Assembly (NCBI GenBank): GCA_927910885.1
Contig: CAKMOD010000088.1
Coordinates: forward strand, 1 to 14,784
Direction: 5' to 3'
Length of the DNA: 14,784 nt
DNA from: an uncultured Prevotella sp.
Lineage (GTDB): Bacteria; Bacteroidota; Bacteroidia; Bacteroidales; Bacteroidaceae
Positions 1 through 7,294 of this stretch are shown piece after piece. A program made the translations under genes and the position numbers. The notes beneath the pieces were generated by a model, which was not told the origin of the DNA, did not search any database, and saw nothing but the letters and a program-made list of their open reading frames with translations. The first letter of the stretch is position 1, and the number at the start of each line of letters is the position of its first letter.

Positions 1-84
1 TGGTCTCCAGACGATACTTGGTTGTAACAAGCCGTAAGGAAAAGCAATGTAAAACCGATGAGAGGAAAAAAACATTTTCTTCAT
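1..84 (-). pseudogene. Partial lipoprotein gene, start and signal peptide out of frame
   Basis: Reading leftwards from ATG at 84-82, the first codons give MKKMFF, followed by a run of seven T (plus-strand A at 66-72). The frame set by the ATG stays open to the window edge, but its product (SSHRFYIAFPYG...) does not look like a signal. Skipping one T gives PLIGFTLLFLTAC followed by YNQVSSGD: a hydrophobic core ending in the lipobox LTAC, a textbook signal peptidase II site. That frame has a TGA just upstream and no start of its own. The simplest reading is an outer-membrane or periplasmic lipoprotein with a one-base insertion in the T tract. It could be real mutation, slipped-strand phase variation or a sequencing error. 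The function of the mature protein cannot be seen because the gene runs off the left edge. A TAnnTTTG element on the same strand at 103-110 is placed to transcribe it. Confidence 0.5.
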
Positions 85-102
85 GTACTTACTTTTAGAC
101 TG

Positions 103-110
103 CAAAGATA
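103..110 (-). promoter_or_regulatory. Bacteroidota -7 promoter element for the left-edge lipoprotein gene
   Basis: The minus strand reads TATCTTTG, an exact match to the TAnnTTTG -7 consensus of the Bacteroidota primary sigma factor. It lies about 19 bases upstream of the ATG at 84, so the leader would be about 15 bases. I do not see a clear TTTG -33 box. The element and the nine bases upstream of it match the susC promoter exactly (see findings). Confidence 0.5.
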
Positions 111-164
111 GTCAATTATTGCAAAAAAATATTAGCTGTCAGTCGTTTTTTGGAAATTTTTATC

Positions 165-172
165 TAAATTTG
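165..172 (+). promoter_or_regulatory. Bacteroidota -7 promoter element for the OadA-like gene
   Basis: TAAATTTG matches TAnnTTTG and would start a transcript near 178, giving a leader of about 50 bases before the ATG at 228. A convincing -33 box is not visible. It is divergent from the element at 103-110, so the two genes share a control region of about 140 bases. Confidence 0.45.
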
Positions 173-227
173 CAGGTCAGATTGCAACCTGCAATCCCTT
201 CATTTAGATAACATATTGAAAATATAT

Positions 228-2006
228 ATGGGAAAGAAAATTCAGTTCAGTCTCATTTACCGAGACATGTGGCAGAGTTCTGGTAAGTTCCAGCCACGTA
301 AGGATCAGTTGGTACGCATTGCACCTCTCTTCATCGAGATGGGTTGTTTTTCACGTGTAGAGACCAATGGTGGTGCCTTCGAGCAGGTAAACCTTTTGGC
401 AGGTGAGAACCCTAACGAGTCAGTACGTGCCTATACTAAGATTCTGCATGAAGCTGGTATCAAGACACACATGCTTGATCGCGGTCTGAACGCATTGCGT
501 ATGTATCCTGTTCCTGATGATGTTCGTGCACTGATGTATCGTGTAAAGCATGCACAGGGTGTGGATATCACTCGTCTTTTCGACGGTCTGAACGACATTC
601 GTAATATTGCGCCTGCATTGAAGTGGGCTAAGGAAGCTGGTATGACTCCACAGGGAACACTCTGTATTACTACCTCTCCTGTTCATACAATTGAGTACTA
701 CTGTAAGTTGGCTGACGAGGAAATCGCAGCTGGTGCAGAGGAGCTTTGCTTGAAGGATATGGCTGGTATCGGTCAGCCTGCATTCCTTGGCGAGTTGACT
801 CGTCGTATTAAAGAGAAGCATCCAGACGTGATTCTTGAGTATCATGGTCACTCTGGTCCTGGTTTGTCAATGGCTTCTATGCTTGAGGTTGCTAAGAATG
901 GTATTGATATCCTTGACGTTGCTATTGAGCCATTGTCATGGGGTAAGGTACATCCAGACGTTATCTCTGTACAGAGCATGCTGAAGAACGCTGGTTTTGA
1001 TGTACCAGAAATCAACATGGATGCCTACATGAAGGCACGTGCTATGACTCAGGAGTTCATTGATGAGTGGCTTGGCTACTTCATCAACCCACAGAATAAG
1101 ATTATGAGTTCACTGCTTCTTAGCTGTGGTTTGCCAGGTGGTATGATGGGTTCAATGATGGCTGACCTCGGTGGTATCCGTTCAACTATCAATAACCTCC
1201 GCAAGAAGAAGGGCGACGCAGAGCTTTCAGTAGATGATATGCTCGTTAAACTCTTCGACGAGGTGGCATACGTATGGCCTCAAGTTGGTTATCCTCCATT
1301 GGTAACTCCATTCTCACAGTATGTTAAGAACATCGCTCTTATGAACCTCCTCACCCTTGAGCAGGGTAAGGGTCGCTACGTAATGATGGACGACTCTATG
1401 TGGGGTATGATTCTTGGTAAGAGTGGTCGTGTTCCAGGTGAGATTTGTCAGGAGTTGAAAGACCTTGCTAAGCAGAAGGGACTTGAGTTCACTGATGCCG
1501 ATCCTCACACCTTACTAACAGATGCTCTCGACGAATTCCGCAAGGAAATGGATGAGAACGGATGGGATTATGGTCAGGACGATGAGGAACTCTTCGAGTT
1601 GGCTATGCACCCAGAGCAGTATCGTAACTATAAGAGCGGACAGGCTAAGAAGAACTTCCTTGCTGACCTTCAGGCTGCAAAGGATGCGAAACTTGGTGCA
1701 AAGGTAAGCCCAGAGGAGGCTGCAGCATTCAAGCATGCTAAGGCTGATGCTATCGTTTCTCCTGTTAAGGGTCAGCTCTTCTGGGAATTCCAGGGTGATG
1801 GTGAGGCTGCTCCAGCTATCGAGCCATTCATCGGTAAGGAGTACAAGGAAGGCGATGTATTCTGCTATGTTCAAGCTCCTTGGGGTGAGTTCGTGACTGT
1901 TCCTGCTGCCCTCGGTGGTAAGTTGGTTGAAATCAACGCTAAGCAGGGTGCTAAGGTAGACAAGGGCGACATTATCGCTTACATTGAGAGAGCACACGAA
2001 GAATAA
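228..2006 (+). CDS. oadA: Oxaloacetate decarboxylase alpha / pyruvate carboxylase B-type carboxyltransferase lacking the biotin lysine
   Basis: A cytoplasmic enzyme subunit of the family that transfers carboxyl groups between biotin and pyruvate/oxaloacetate. An in-frame TTG exists at 216, but I chose the ATG at 228 (MGKKIQFSLIYRDMWQS), giving 592 residues. The HMGL-like TIM barrel carries the expected metal and catalytic residues: Asp13 in YRDMWQS, Lys176 in LKDMAG, and His206/His208 in YHGHSGPG. A conserved PYC/OADA domain (GLPGGMMGS, WPQVGYPPLVTPFSQ) follows to about residue 480. The last 75 or so residues resemble a biotinyl/lipoyl domain (SPVKG..., KEGD, GGKLVEI...GAKVDKGD). However, the biotin motif (A/V)MKM is replaced by APWG, with Trp552 at the lysine position. 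It therefore probably works with a separate biotin carrier. No beta or gamma subunit is adjacent. The precise reaction (oxaloacetate, pyruvate or methylmalonyl-CoA related) is not settled by sequence. Confidence 0.9.
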   Translation: MGKKIQFSLIYRDMWQSSGKFQPRKDQLVRIAPLFIEMGCFSRVETNGGAFEQVNLLAGENPNESVRAYTKILHEAGIKTHMLDRGLNALRMYPVPDDVRALMYRVKHAQGVDITRLFDGLNDIRNIAPALKWAKEAGMTPQGTLCITTSPVHTIEYYCKLADEEIAAGAEELCLKDMAGIGQPAFLGELTRRIKEKHPDVILEYHGHSGPGLSMASMLEVAKNGIDILDVAIEPLSWGKVHPDVISVQSMLKNAGFDVPEINMDAYMKARAMTQEFIDEWLGYFINPQNKIMSSLLLSCGLPGGMMGSMMADLGGIRSTINNLRKKKGDAELSVDDMLVKLFDEVAYVWPQVGYPPLVTPFSQYVKNIALMNLLTLEQGKGRYVMMDDSMWGMILGKSGRVPGEICQELKDLAKQKGLEFTDADPHTLLTDALDEFRKEMDENGWDYGQDDEELFELAMHPEQYRNYKSGQAKKNFLADLQAAKDAKLGAKVSPEEAAAFKHAKADAIVSPVKGQLFWEFQGDGEAAPAIEPFIGKEYKEGDVFCYVQAPWGEFVTVPAALGGKLVEINAKQGAKVDKGDIIAYIERAHEE

Positions 2007-2030
2007 AGAAAGATTATTATAAATGATAGG

Positions 2031-2089
2031 GCCACGGTTCCTCACTCATGGCGGTGTAAACTGACTGGGAGAGGAAGCGTGGCTTTTTT
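2031..2089 (+). terminator. Terminator-like hairpin immediately before the HD-domain gene
   Basis: The arms at 2031-2043 (GCCACGGTTCCTC) and 2071-2083 (GAGGAAGCGTGGC) pair over 13 positions with a single G-G mismatch. A run of six T follows at 2084-2089, the form of an intrinsic terminator, with an unusually large loop of 27 bases. It lies 24 bases after the OadA-like stop codon. The T tract ends only six bases before the next ATG at 2096, so it also occupies the whole leader of the HD gene. Confidence 0.7.
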
Positions 2090-2095
2090 AGTGAT

Positions 2096-2629
2096 ATGGA
2101 TTATCAGGCAATTATCAACAAATACTATCCTGAGGATAACGAACTTCGTCATATCCTCCTTGTTCATAGCCGTGCTGTAGCGGATAAGGCTCTTGCTATA
2201 GCTGACCGTCATCCAGAGTTATCGCTTGACCGTCAGTTTATAGAGGAAGCTGCAATGCTACATGATATTGGTATCGTTCGTTGTAATGCTCCTGGCATAC
2301 AATGCTTTGGTACCGAGCCTTATATCTGTCATGGTCGTATTGGCGCTGATATGTTGCGTGCAGAAGGCTTCCCTCGACATGCCCGTGTTTGTGAACGTCA
2401 TACAGGAGCAGGTATTACTCGCAGCCAAATCATTGCGCAAAAGCTACCACTTCCAGAACAAGATTTCCTTCCTGAAACAATGGAAGAAAAGATAATCTGT
2501 TATGCTGATAAGTTCTTTTCTAAGACTCATCTTGATGAGGAGAAGACGATAGAGCAAGCAATAGCAAGTCTTTCTAAATTTGGAGAAGAGGGTGTTGCAC
2601 GCTTTCGTGAGTGGGTCAAGATGTTCTAA
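2096..2629 (+). CDS. HD-domain (HDIG-type) phosphohydrolase family protein
   Basis: A 177-residue soluble protein with the metal-binding pattern of HD-superfamily phosphohydrolases. His24 lies in VHSRAVADKA, the His56-Asp57 pair in AMLHDIGIV, His79 in CHGRIGADML, His102 in RHTGAG, and Asp138 in CYADKF. The length and the HDIG-like motif fit small stand-alone HD proteins. Such proteins act on nucleotides or other phosphoesters, but the substrate of this one is unknown. Start: ATG at 2096, with no Shine-Dalgarno within reach and a terminator hairpin filling the leader. It is in the same direction as the OadA-like gene upstream and the pseudouridine synthase downstream, separated by 89 and 134 bases. 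No promoter match was seen directly before it, so it may depend on read-through of the hairpin. Confidence 0.85.
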   Translation: MDYQAIINKYYPEDNELRHILLVHSRAVADKALAIADRHPELSLDRQFIEEAAMLHDIGIVRCNAPGIQCFGTEPYICHGRIGADMLRAEGFPRHARVCERHTGAGITRSQIIAQKLPLPEQDFLPETMEEKIICYADKFFSKTHLDEEKTIEQAIASLSKFGEEGVARFREWVKMF

Positions 2630-2751
2630 AACAGCGTTGAAAGTACTGCCACACTTATTATAGGAAAGTAATATATTAGCTGTTTTATTTCAGTCGTAGG
2701 TCATTCGATTGATTTATTAGAAGTGTAATAGTTTAAATCATTATTTCTTTG

Positions 2752-2759
2752 TACTTTTG
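2752..2759 (+). promoter_or_regulatory. -7 promoter element directly abutting the RluA-family start codon
   Basis: TACTTTTG matches TAnnTTTG. Transcription usually begins about five to seven bases past this element, that is about 2764-2766, which coincides with the ATG of the downstream gene. Either the transcript is leaderless, or the true promoter lies elsewhere in 2630-2751. Confidence 0.4.
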
Positions 2760-2763
2760 TAGT

Positions 2764-3654
2764 ATGATAAGAAAGAATCCATATACAGAGGAGAAATATA
2801 AGCATTATAGAGTGACGGAGCCTGCTCCGTTGCTTGAATGGTTGCTTGCCAATCTGCATGAAAGCAAGAATAAGGTAAAGGCAACGTTGCAGAATCGTGG
2901 TATCAAGGTGAATAGTAAGTGTGTTACACAGTTTGACTATCCACTGAAAGCTGGCGACAAGATATCCGTCAGCAAGAGCAAGAAGAACGACCTCTTCCGC
3001 AGTCGCTATGTGAAGATAGTCTATGAAGATAGATTCTTGGTAGTGATTGAGAAGAATATCGGTATCCTTTCAATGGCTGCAGGTCATTCCTCGTTGAATG
3101 TGAAGACTGTTCTTGATGACTATTTCCGTAAGACAAAGCAGAAATGTACGGCACATGTTGTGCATCGTCTTGACCGTGACACATCAGGACTGATGATTTA
3201 TGCTAAGGACATGCAGACCGAGCAATTGCTTGAACGTGATTGGCATAATATCGTTTATGACCGCCGTTATGTGGCAGTTGTTAGCGGTGAAATGGAGCAT
3301 GATGAGGGTACAATAGCCAATTGGTTAAAGGACAATAAGTCATACATAACTTATAGTTCGCCTGTGGATAATGGTGGAAAGTATGCTGTTACGCATTTCC
3401 ATGTACTTGATCGTACGGTAGCGCACAGTCTTGTAGAGTATCAGTTGGAGACAGGACGTAAGAATCAGATTCGTGTACATTCAGCCGATATGGGACATCC
3501 TGTCTGCGGTGATATAAAGTATGGTAATGGAGATGATCCGCTTCACCGTCTTTGTCTTCATGCATACGTGCTTTGTTTTCATCATCCTGTTACACGTCAG
3601 CGCATGGAGTTCGAGACGCCAGTGCCTCAAGTGTTCAGACATTTATTTAAGTAA
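2764..3654 (+). CDS. RluA-family pseudouridine synthase
   Basis: Converts specific uridines in rRNA or tRNA to pseudouridine in the cytoplasm. The ATG at 2764 (MIRKNPYTEEK) gives 296 residues. A TTG five codons further upstream is open but lies inside the promoter-like element. An N-terminal S4-like RNA-binding region spans about residues 15-75 (LLEWLLANL...KATLQNRGIKVNSK, then LKAGDKISV). The catalytic domain follows, with YEDRFLVVIEKNIGILSM and the signature HRLDRDTSGLMIYAK, whose Asp137 is the expected catalytic aspartate. Later come RKNQIRVH and MGHPVCGDIKYG, typical of RluA/RluC/RluD enzymes. Which member and which RNA site cannot be decided. A small membrane protein gene follows 14 bases after the stop and is probably cotranscribed. 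Confidence 0.92.
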   Translation: MIRKNPYTEEKYKHYRVTEPAPLLEWLLANLHESKNKVKATLQNRGIKVNSKCVTQFDYPLKAGDKISVSKSKKNDLFRSRYVKIVYEDRFLVVIEKNIGILSMAAGHSSLNVKTVLDDYFRKTKQKCTAHVVHRLDRDTSGLMIYAKDMQTEQLLERDWHNIVYDRRYVAVVSGEMEHDEGTIANWLKDNKSYITYSSPVDNGGKYAVTHFHVLDRTVAHSLVEYQLETGRKNQIRVHSADMGHPVCGDIKYGNGDDPLHRLCLHAYVLCFHHPVTRQRMEFETPVPQVFRHLFK

Positions 3655-3668
3655 TCAAATAATACCCA

Positions 3669-3875
3669 ATGGAGAATTTACAATATTTTATCGGCTTACT
3701 TGCCGTCTTGGTTATCGGTATCTATCTCATTAAGAAGATAACTGGTTGCATCTTCCGTATTATCATTGCAGCGGTAGTTCTTGGTGTTGCTTACTGGGCT
3801 TTGACTGGTTCCATATTCTTTAGCCAATCGGTTTATAATTATTTACGTGAAAATAGATGTTTCTTTTTCACGTAA
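3669..3875 (+). CDS. Small hypothetical membrane protein with two helices
   Basis: A 68-residue protein I do not recognise. Residues about 5-21 (YFIGLLAVLVIGIYLI) and 29-46 (rich in I, A, V) are two hydrophobic segments separated by a short basic turn (KKITGCIFR). This predicts a hairpin in the inner membrane. The ATG at 3669 lies 14 bases after the RluA-family stop codon, so cotranscription is likely. The last 14 codons run through a perfect inverted repeat. The C-terminus (YNYLRENRCFFFT) is therefore encoded by terminator sequence and may not be conserved. The compact hydrophobic pattern supports a real gene, though no homologue was checked. Confidence 0.6.
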   Translation: MENLQYFIGLLAVLVIGIYLIKKITGCIFRIIIAAVVLGVAYWALTGSIFFSQSVYNYLRENRCFFFT

Positions 3876-3883
3876 ATAATTAT
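3835..3883. terminator. Perfect 19-bp inverted repeat, probable bidirectional terminator
   Basis: The arm ATAATTATTTACGTGAAAA (3835-3853) is exactly complementary to TTTTCACGTAAATAATTAT (3865-3883) around an 11-base loop. The T-rich TTTCTTTAT follows. It ends the plus-strand RluA/membrane-protein unit. The stop codon of the membrane protein gene lies inside the right arm. Confidence 0.65.
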
Positions 3884-4082
3884 TTCTTTATACGTGTTAT
3901 CTGGTTAACTATTCTCTTTTTTGTTAGAGGTTAGCATCTTACATTCTTTGTTATAACGACCTTAATATTCCTTTCTTGCTATCTTTAGTCGATGTGTTGA
4001 TGCTTAGCACATGTCGTGCGGATGGTAAGCACCAATGGTGTTGACCACTAATTGCGTTTCAAGTTGAAGTCTATAGAATGCA

Positions 4083-4136
4083 AAAAGCCCTGTTCCTTTT
4101 AGTCTTACTAACTGTAAGCAAAGGGAACAGGGCTTT
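4083..4136. terminator. Intrinsic terminator of the beta-galactosidase gene
   Basis: The left arm GCCCTGTTCC then TTT (from 4087) pairs with the right arm AAAGGGAACAGGGC (4120-4133), with one bulged base. On the minus strand the hairpin is followed by TTTTTG. It begins 26 bases beyond the galactosidase stop codon, so it most likely terminates that gene. The T run on the plus-strand side is only three bases, so action in that direction would be weaker. The bases between 3884 and 4082 show no gene. Confidence 0.8.
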
Positions 4137-4161
4137 GTTATTGTTTCTTACTATGTGCTAT

Positions 4162-7100
4162 TTACTTAGCCATAGCAGGGTAGAGTACAAACTCGAAGCT
4201 TGTTGGTTTAACAGGTACACGATACTTTTCAGCAACACCAGGACCACAAGTTGCGGTACCAATACCACTCTGATTAGCATCCAAGTGTACGGTAAGTAGA
4301 CCGTCACGTGAGAGCTGGTTGATGTGAGTTGCACGGTCGATAACGCTGTCAGAGAATGGAGTTACAGAGAACTGGAATGGGCTCTGTGCAGCTACCATAA
4401 GACGGTTACGTGTGTCAGAGATTGACATCCAACGTACATCTGTGCGGTTACCTGTTGCCTGTGGCTTCACATAATAGTGGAACATAGCTTCTGCAGTAGT
4501 ATTGTAGCGTCCAATAAAACCAGCCTCTTTACGATCGTTGTAAGTCTCAACATCGCCACGACCATTGTATTCAACCTTACCAAATGTATCCTTCACGCGG
4601 AAGGTAAGACCAAGACGAGCAAGTGCCTTAACTGCTGCTGTGTCTGGAGTAAAGTCGACCTTTACTGCCAATGCACCATTCTTCTGTGGCTGATAGGTAA
4701 AGACTGCCTTACCGATGACGTTGCCCTTCTTGCCAATTACGTCAGTTTCAGCACGTGTCACGTCCTTAGTACGAGTAATCTTTGTAACCTTTTGGCTGAT
4801 AGAATCGATACCATCCTTACGCCATACTCTTACGCCGAACTGGTCACGACCATCGTTGTCGGTAGCTGGGCGGTAGAGGCTCAGGCTCAATGGTGCATCG
4901 AGGAACTCCTGATTGCCACTCTTTAGAGAGGTCAATTCACCAGTATTCTCGTTCACCTTATAAGTCATGCGCTGCTTCTCACGTGGGAGGAAGGTGGTGC
5001 AATCGCTTGCTTTCTTCAGTACAAACTGGTCGTATGCAACAACATCATTCTTTGTGAGAATCAATGCATCGTTGATAGGATACCACTCAAGGTTGAGGTA
5101 CTGCTCCTTATCTGTAGTTGCAAAAACAGCTGGGAGAGTGATTGTCGTTGTCTCATGTGGAGCACAATCTACATGCTGTGTTCCCTTTGTAACAACCTTT
5201 CCGTTCTCATCAACAATCTGCCAGTTGAGCTGGTAAGCATTTAGATTGGTGAAATCAAACCAGTTCTTAACCTTTATTGTAATGCCCTTCTCGTTTGAAA
5301 CGAGCTCAGACTTGATGTTCTGATAAATCTTCTTCACCTCAGAAAGATGTGGGTGAGGAGTGCGATCTGCTGCAATAAGTCCGTTAGTACAGAAGTTGTC
5401 GAAGGTTGGTACGTCCTTTGGACCGTAGTCACCACCATAACTCCAATACCAATTACCGTTCTCGTCAACCTCACGGAATGACTGGTCAACCCAGTCCCAG
5501 ATGCTACCACCCTGCAAGATAGGCTCTGACTCAATCAAATCCCAGTAGTCCTTCATACCACCACAGCTATTACCCATAGCGTGAAGATACTCACACATAA
5601 TATAAGGACGTGTTGTGTCGGTGCGCTTTGCGTATGCCTTCATGTGATCGATAGTACAATACATTGGGCAATAGATGTCTGTATTGAAGTTTTCCTCAGC
5701 ACGCTCATACTGGATAAGAAGTGTCTTATCAGCATTCTTCAACCAACGGTAGGTGTGCTCAAAGTTCACACCATTACCCGCCTCATTACCCAATGACCAG
5801 ATAATGATACTTGGGTGGTTTTTTGAACGCTCATACATACGGCGTGTTCTGTCCATGTGTGCAGCCAACCATGTGCTATCCTTTGCCAAAGACTCCTTGC
5901 CATAACCCATTCCGTGAGACTCAATATTTGCCTCGTCGATAACATACAATCCGTACTTATCACAAAGTTGGTACCAATAAGAATCGTTAGGATAGTGAGA
6001 ACAACGTACAAGGTTGATGTTATTCTGCTTCATCAAACGAATGTCCTGCTCCATGAGTTCTTTGCTCACGGTACGTCCCAACTCTGAATGCTCATGTCTG
6101 TTAGCACCCTTTACGAGGATAGGTGTACCGTTCACGCAGAGCTGTTTGTTCTTAATTTCAATTGTTCTGAAGCCTACCTTGCTACCAGTCTGCTCGGTAA
6201 CATTGCCGTTCTGGTCCTTCAAAGTGATAAGAAGGGTGTAGAGGTTAGGATGTTCAGCACTCCATGCAGCAACGTTCTGTACGGTCTTTGTGGTGAAATT
6301 CACCATTTCATCATTGTTCTTTGTGCTAACAGCCTTATCCTCTGAGAGGACAGTATTCCCCTGTGCATCGGTCAGAACATAGCTTATAGTACCATTGCCA
6401 GCACCTTTCACACTTGTTGTAAGGCTGAAATTACCATTGAAAGAACCATTACCCTGCTTGTCAACACCAGCTGCTACGTTGTAATCGGCGATATACTGTG
6501 TTGGAGTAGAGTAGAGGTAAACGTCCTGCTCAATACCACTGATGCGCCAGTAGTCCTGACATTCAAGATAAGAACCTGATGCCCAACGATAAACCTCCAT
6601 AGCGATAATATTCTCGCCATCGTTCAGATACTTTGTAATGTCCCACTCTGAAGGCATTTTAGCACCCATGTTATAACCAACGTAAGTGCCATTAATCCAA
6701 AGATAGAAGAATGACTTAACACCCTCACAGCAAAGTACTACGCGTCGACCCTTCCATGTTGAAGGAATCTTAAAGGTACGACGATAAGAGCCAACTTCGT
6801 TCTGTGCGTATGGAACGAGAGGAGGATTCTTCTTGAATTGGAAGAGTTTGTCATCAAACTCGTATGTTTCGTTTACATAGATAGGTAGACCATAGCCCTG
6901 ACGCTCCCAGTTGCCTGGTACGTTGATATCGTTCCAACCCTGCACAGCAAAGTCAGTCTGATAGAAATTCTTTGGTCTGTTATCTGGATTTTTGGTCCAA
7001 TGGAATTTCCATTTGCCATTGAGCGACATGTAATAGTCTGACTGCTCATAGCCTCCAGGTTGCTGTAACTTGTCAACCGAGCTATAAGGCAGAACATAAG

Positions 7101-7221
7101 CATGTGGCTCAATCTTGTTCAAACCAGTGGTGTACTGACTCTGCCACTCTGGGTTAGTGGTCTGAGCAAACGAACATAATGGGGTAAGTGCTCCAATAAG
7201 GAGCGCGTAAAGTTTTCTCAT
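4162..7221 (-). CDS. Secreted GH2 beta-galactosidase
   Basis: A 1019-residue glycoside hydrolase family 2 enzyme of LacZ architecture, predicted to cleave terminal beta-linked galactose with retention. The N-terminus MRKLYALLIGALTPLCSFAQ is a signal peptide with likely cleavage after FA, placing the enzyme in the periplasm. The order is: sugar-binding jelly roll (about 45-230, with GNWERQGYG and SEWDITKYL), immunoglobulin-like domain (about 235-345), TIM barrel (about 345-640), a second beta domain, and the C-terminal small-chain-like domain (about 740-1015, PATDND). The acid/base residue is Glu480 in WSLGNEAGNG. The nucleophile is Glu544 in CEYLHAMGNS. Both are intact, so activity is expected. 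It lies 73 bases after the FecR gene in the same direction and has its own terminator. The exact substrate (lactose, host glycan or plant galactan fragments) is not evident. No other PUL enzyme is visible in the window. Confidence 0.95.
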   Translation of the reverse strand: MRKLYALLIGALTPLCSFAQTTNPEWQSQYTTGLNKIEPHAYVLPYSSVDKLQQPGGYEQSDYYMSLNGKWKFHWTKNPDNRPKNFYQTDFAVQGWNDINVPGNWERQGYGLPIYVNETYEFDDKLFQFKKNPPLVPYAQNEVGSYRRTFKIPSTWKGRRVVLCCEGVKSFFYLWINGTYVGYNMGAKMPSEWDITKYLNDGENIIAMEVYRWASGSYLECQDYWRISGIEQDVYLYSTPTQYIADYNVAAGVDKQGNGSFNGNFSLTTSVKGAGNGTISYVLTDAQGNTVLSEDKAVSTKNNDEMVNFTTKTVQNVAAWSAEHPNLYTLLITLKDQNGNVTEQTGSKVGFRTIEIKNKQLCVNGTPILVKGANRHEHSELGRTVSKELMEQDIRLMKQNNINLVRCSHYPNDSYWYQLCDKYGLYVIDEANIESHGMGYGKESLAKDSTWLAAHMDRTRRMYERSKNHPSIIIWSLGNEAGNGVNFEHTYRWLKNADKTLLIQYERAEENFNTDIYCPMYCTIDHMKAYAKRTDTTRPYIMCEYLHAMGNSCGGMKDYWDLIESEPILQGGSIWDWVDQSFREVDENGNWYWSYGGDYGPKDVPTFDNFCTNGLIAADRTPHPHLSEVKKIYQNIKSELVSNEKGITIKVKNWFDFTNLNAYQLNWQIVDENGKVVTKGTQHVDCAPHETTTITLPAVFATTDKEQYLNLEWYPINDALILTKNDVVAYDQFVLKKASDCTTFLPREKQRMTYKVNENTGELTSLKSGNQEFLDAPLSLSLYRPATDNDGRDQFGVRVWRKDGIDSISQKVTKITRTKDVTRAETDVIGKKGNVIGKAVFTYQPQKNGALAVKVDFTPDTAAVKALARLGLTFRVKDTFGKVEYNGRGDVETYNDRKEAGFIGRYNTTAEAMFHYYVKPQATGNRTDVRWMSISDTRNRLMVAAQSPFQFSVTPFSDSVIDRATHINQLSRDGLLTVHLDANQSGIGTATCGPGVAEKYRVPVKPTSFEFVLYPAMAK

Positions 7222-7294
7222 GTCTATGTTAGGTAATGAAAATTTTAGAAATTGATTTAGACGTTTCGTAGCAAAGAGATAGCTCTCTCAGACT

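Noticed and set aside
216..227. TTG start at 216 for the OadA-like gene
   Set aside because: The ATG at 228 gives a normal family N-terminus (MGKKIQFSLIYRD). The extra residues MKIY add nothing conserved and would need a rare start codon.
1515..2045. 176-residue minus-strand reading frame inside the OadA-like gene
   Set aside because: It is antisense to a highly conserved gene and shows no domain or signal. Long antisense frames are common opposite biased codon usage.
2749..2763. TTG start at 2749 for the pseudouridine synthase
   Set aside because: Those bases form a TAnnTTTG promoter element, and the ATG at 2764 is in frame.
4078..4299. 73-residue plus-strand reading frame overlapping the galactosidase end
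   Set aside because: It begins inside the terminator hairpin and runs antisense to the galactosidase C-terminus, with no protein-like composition.
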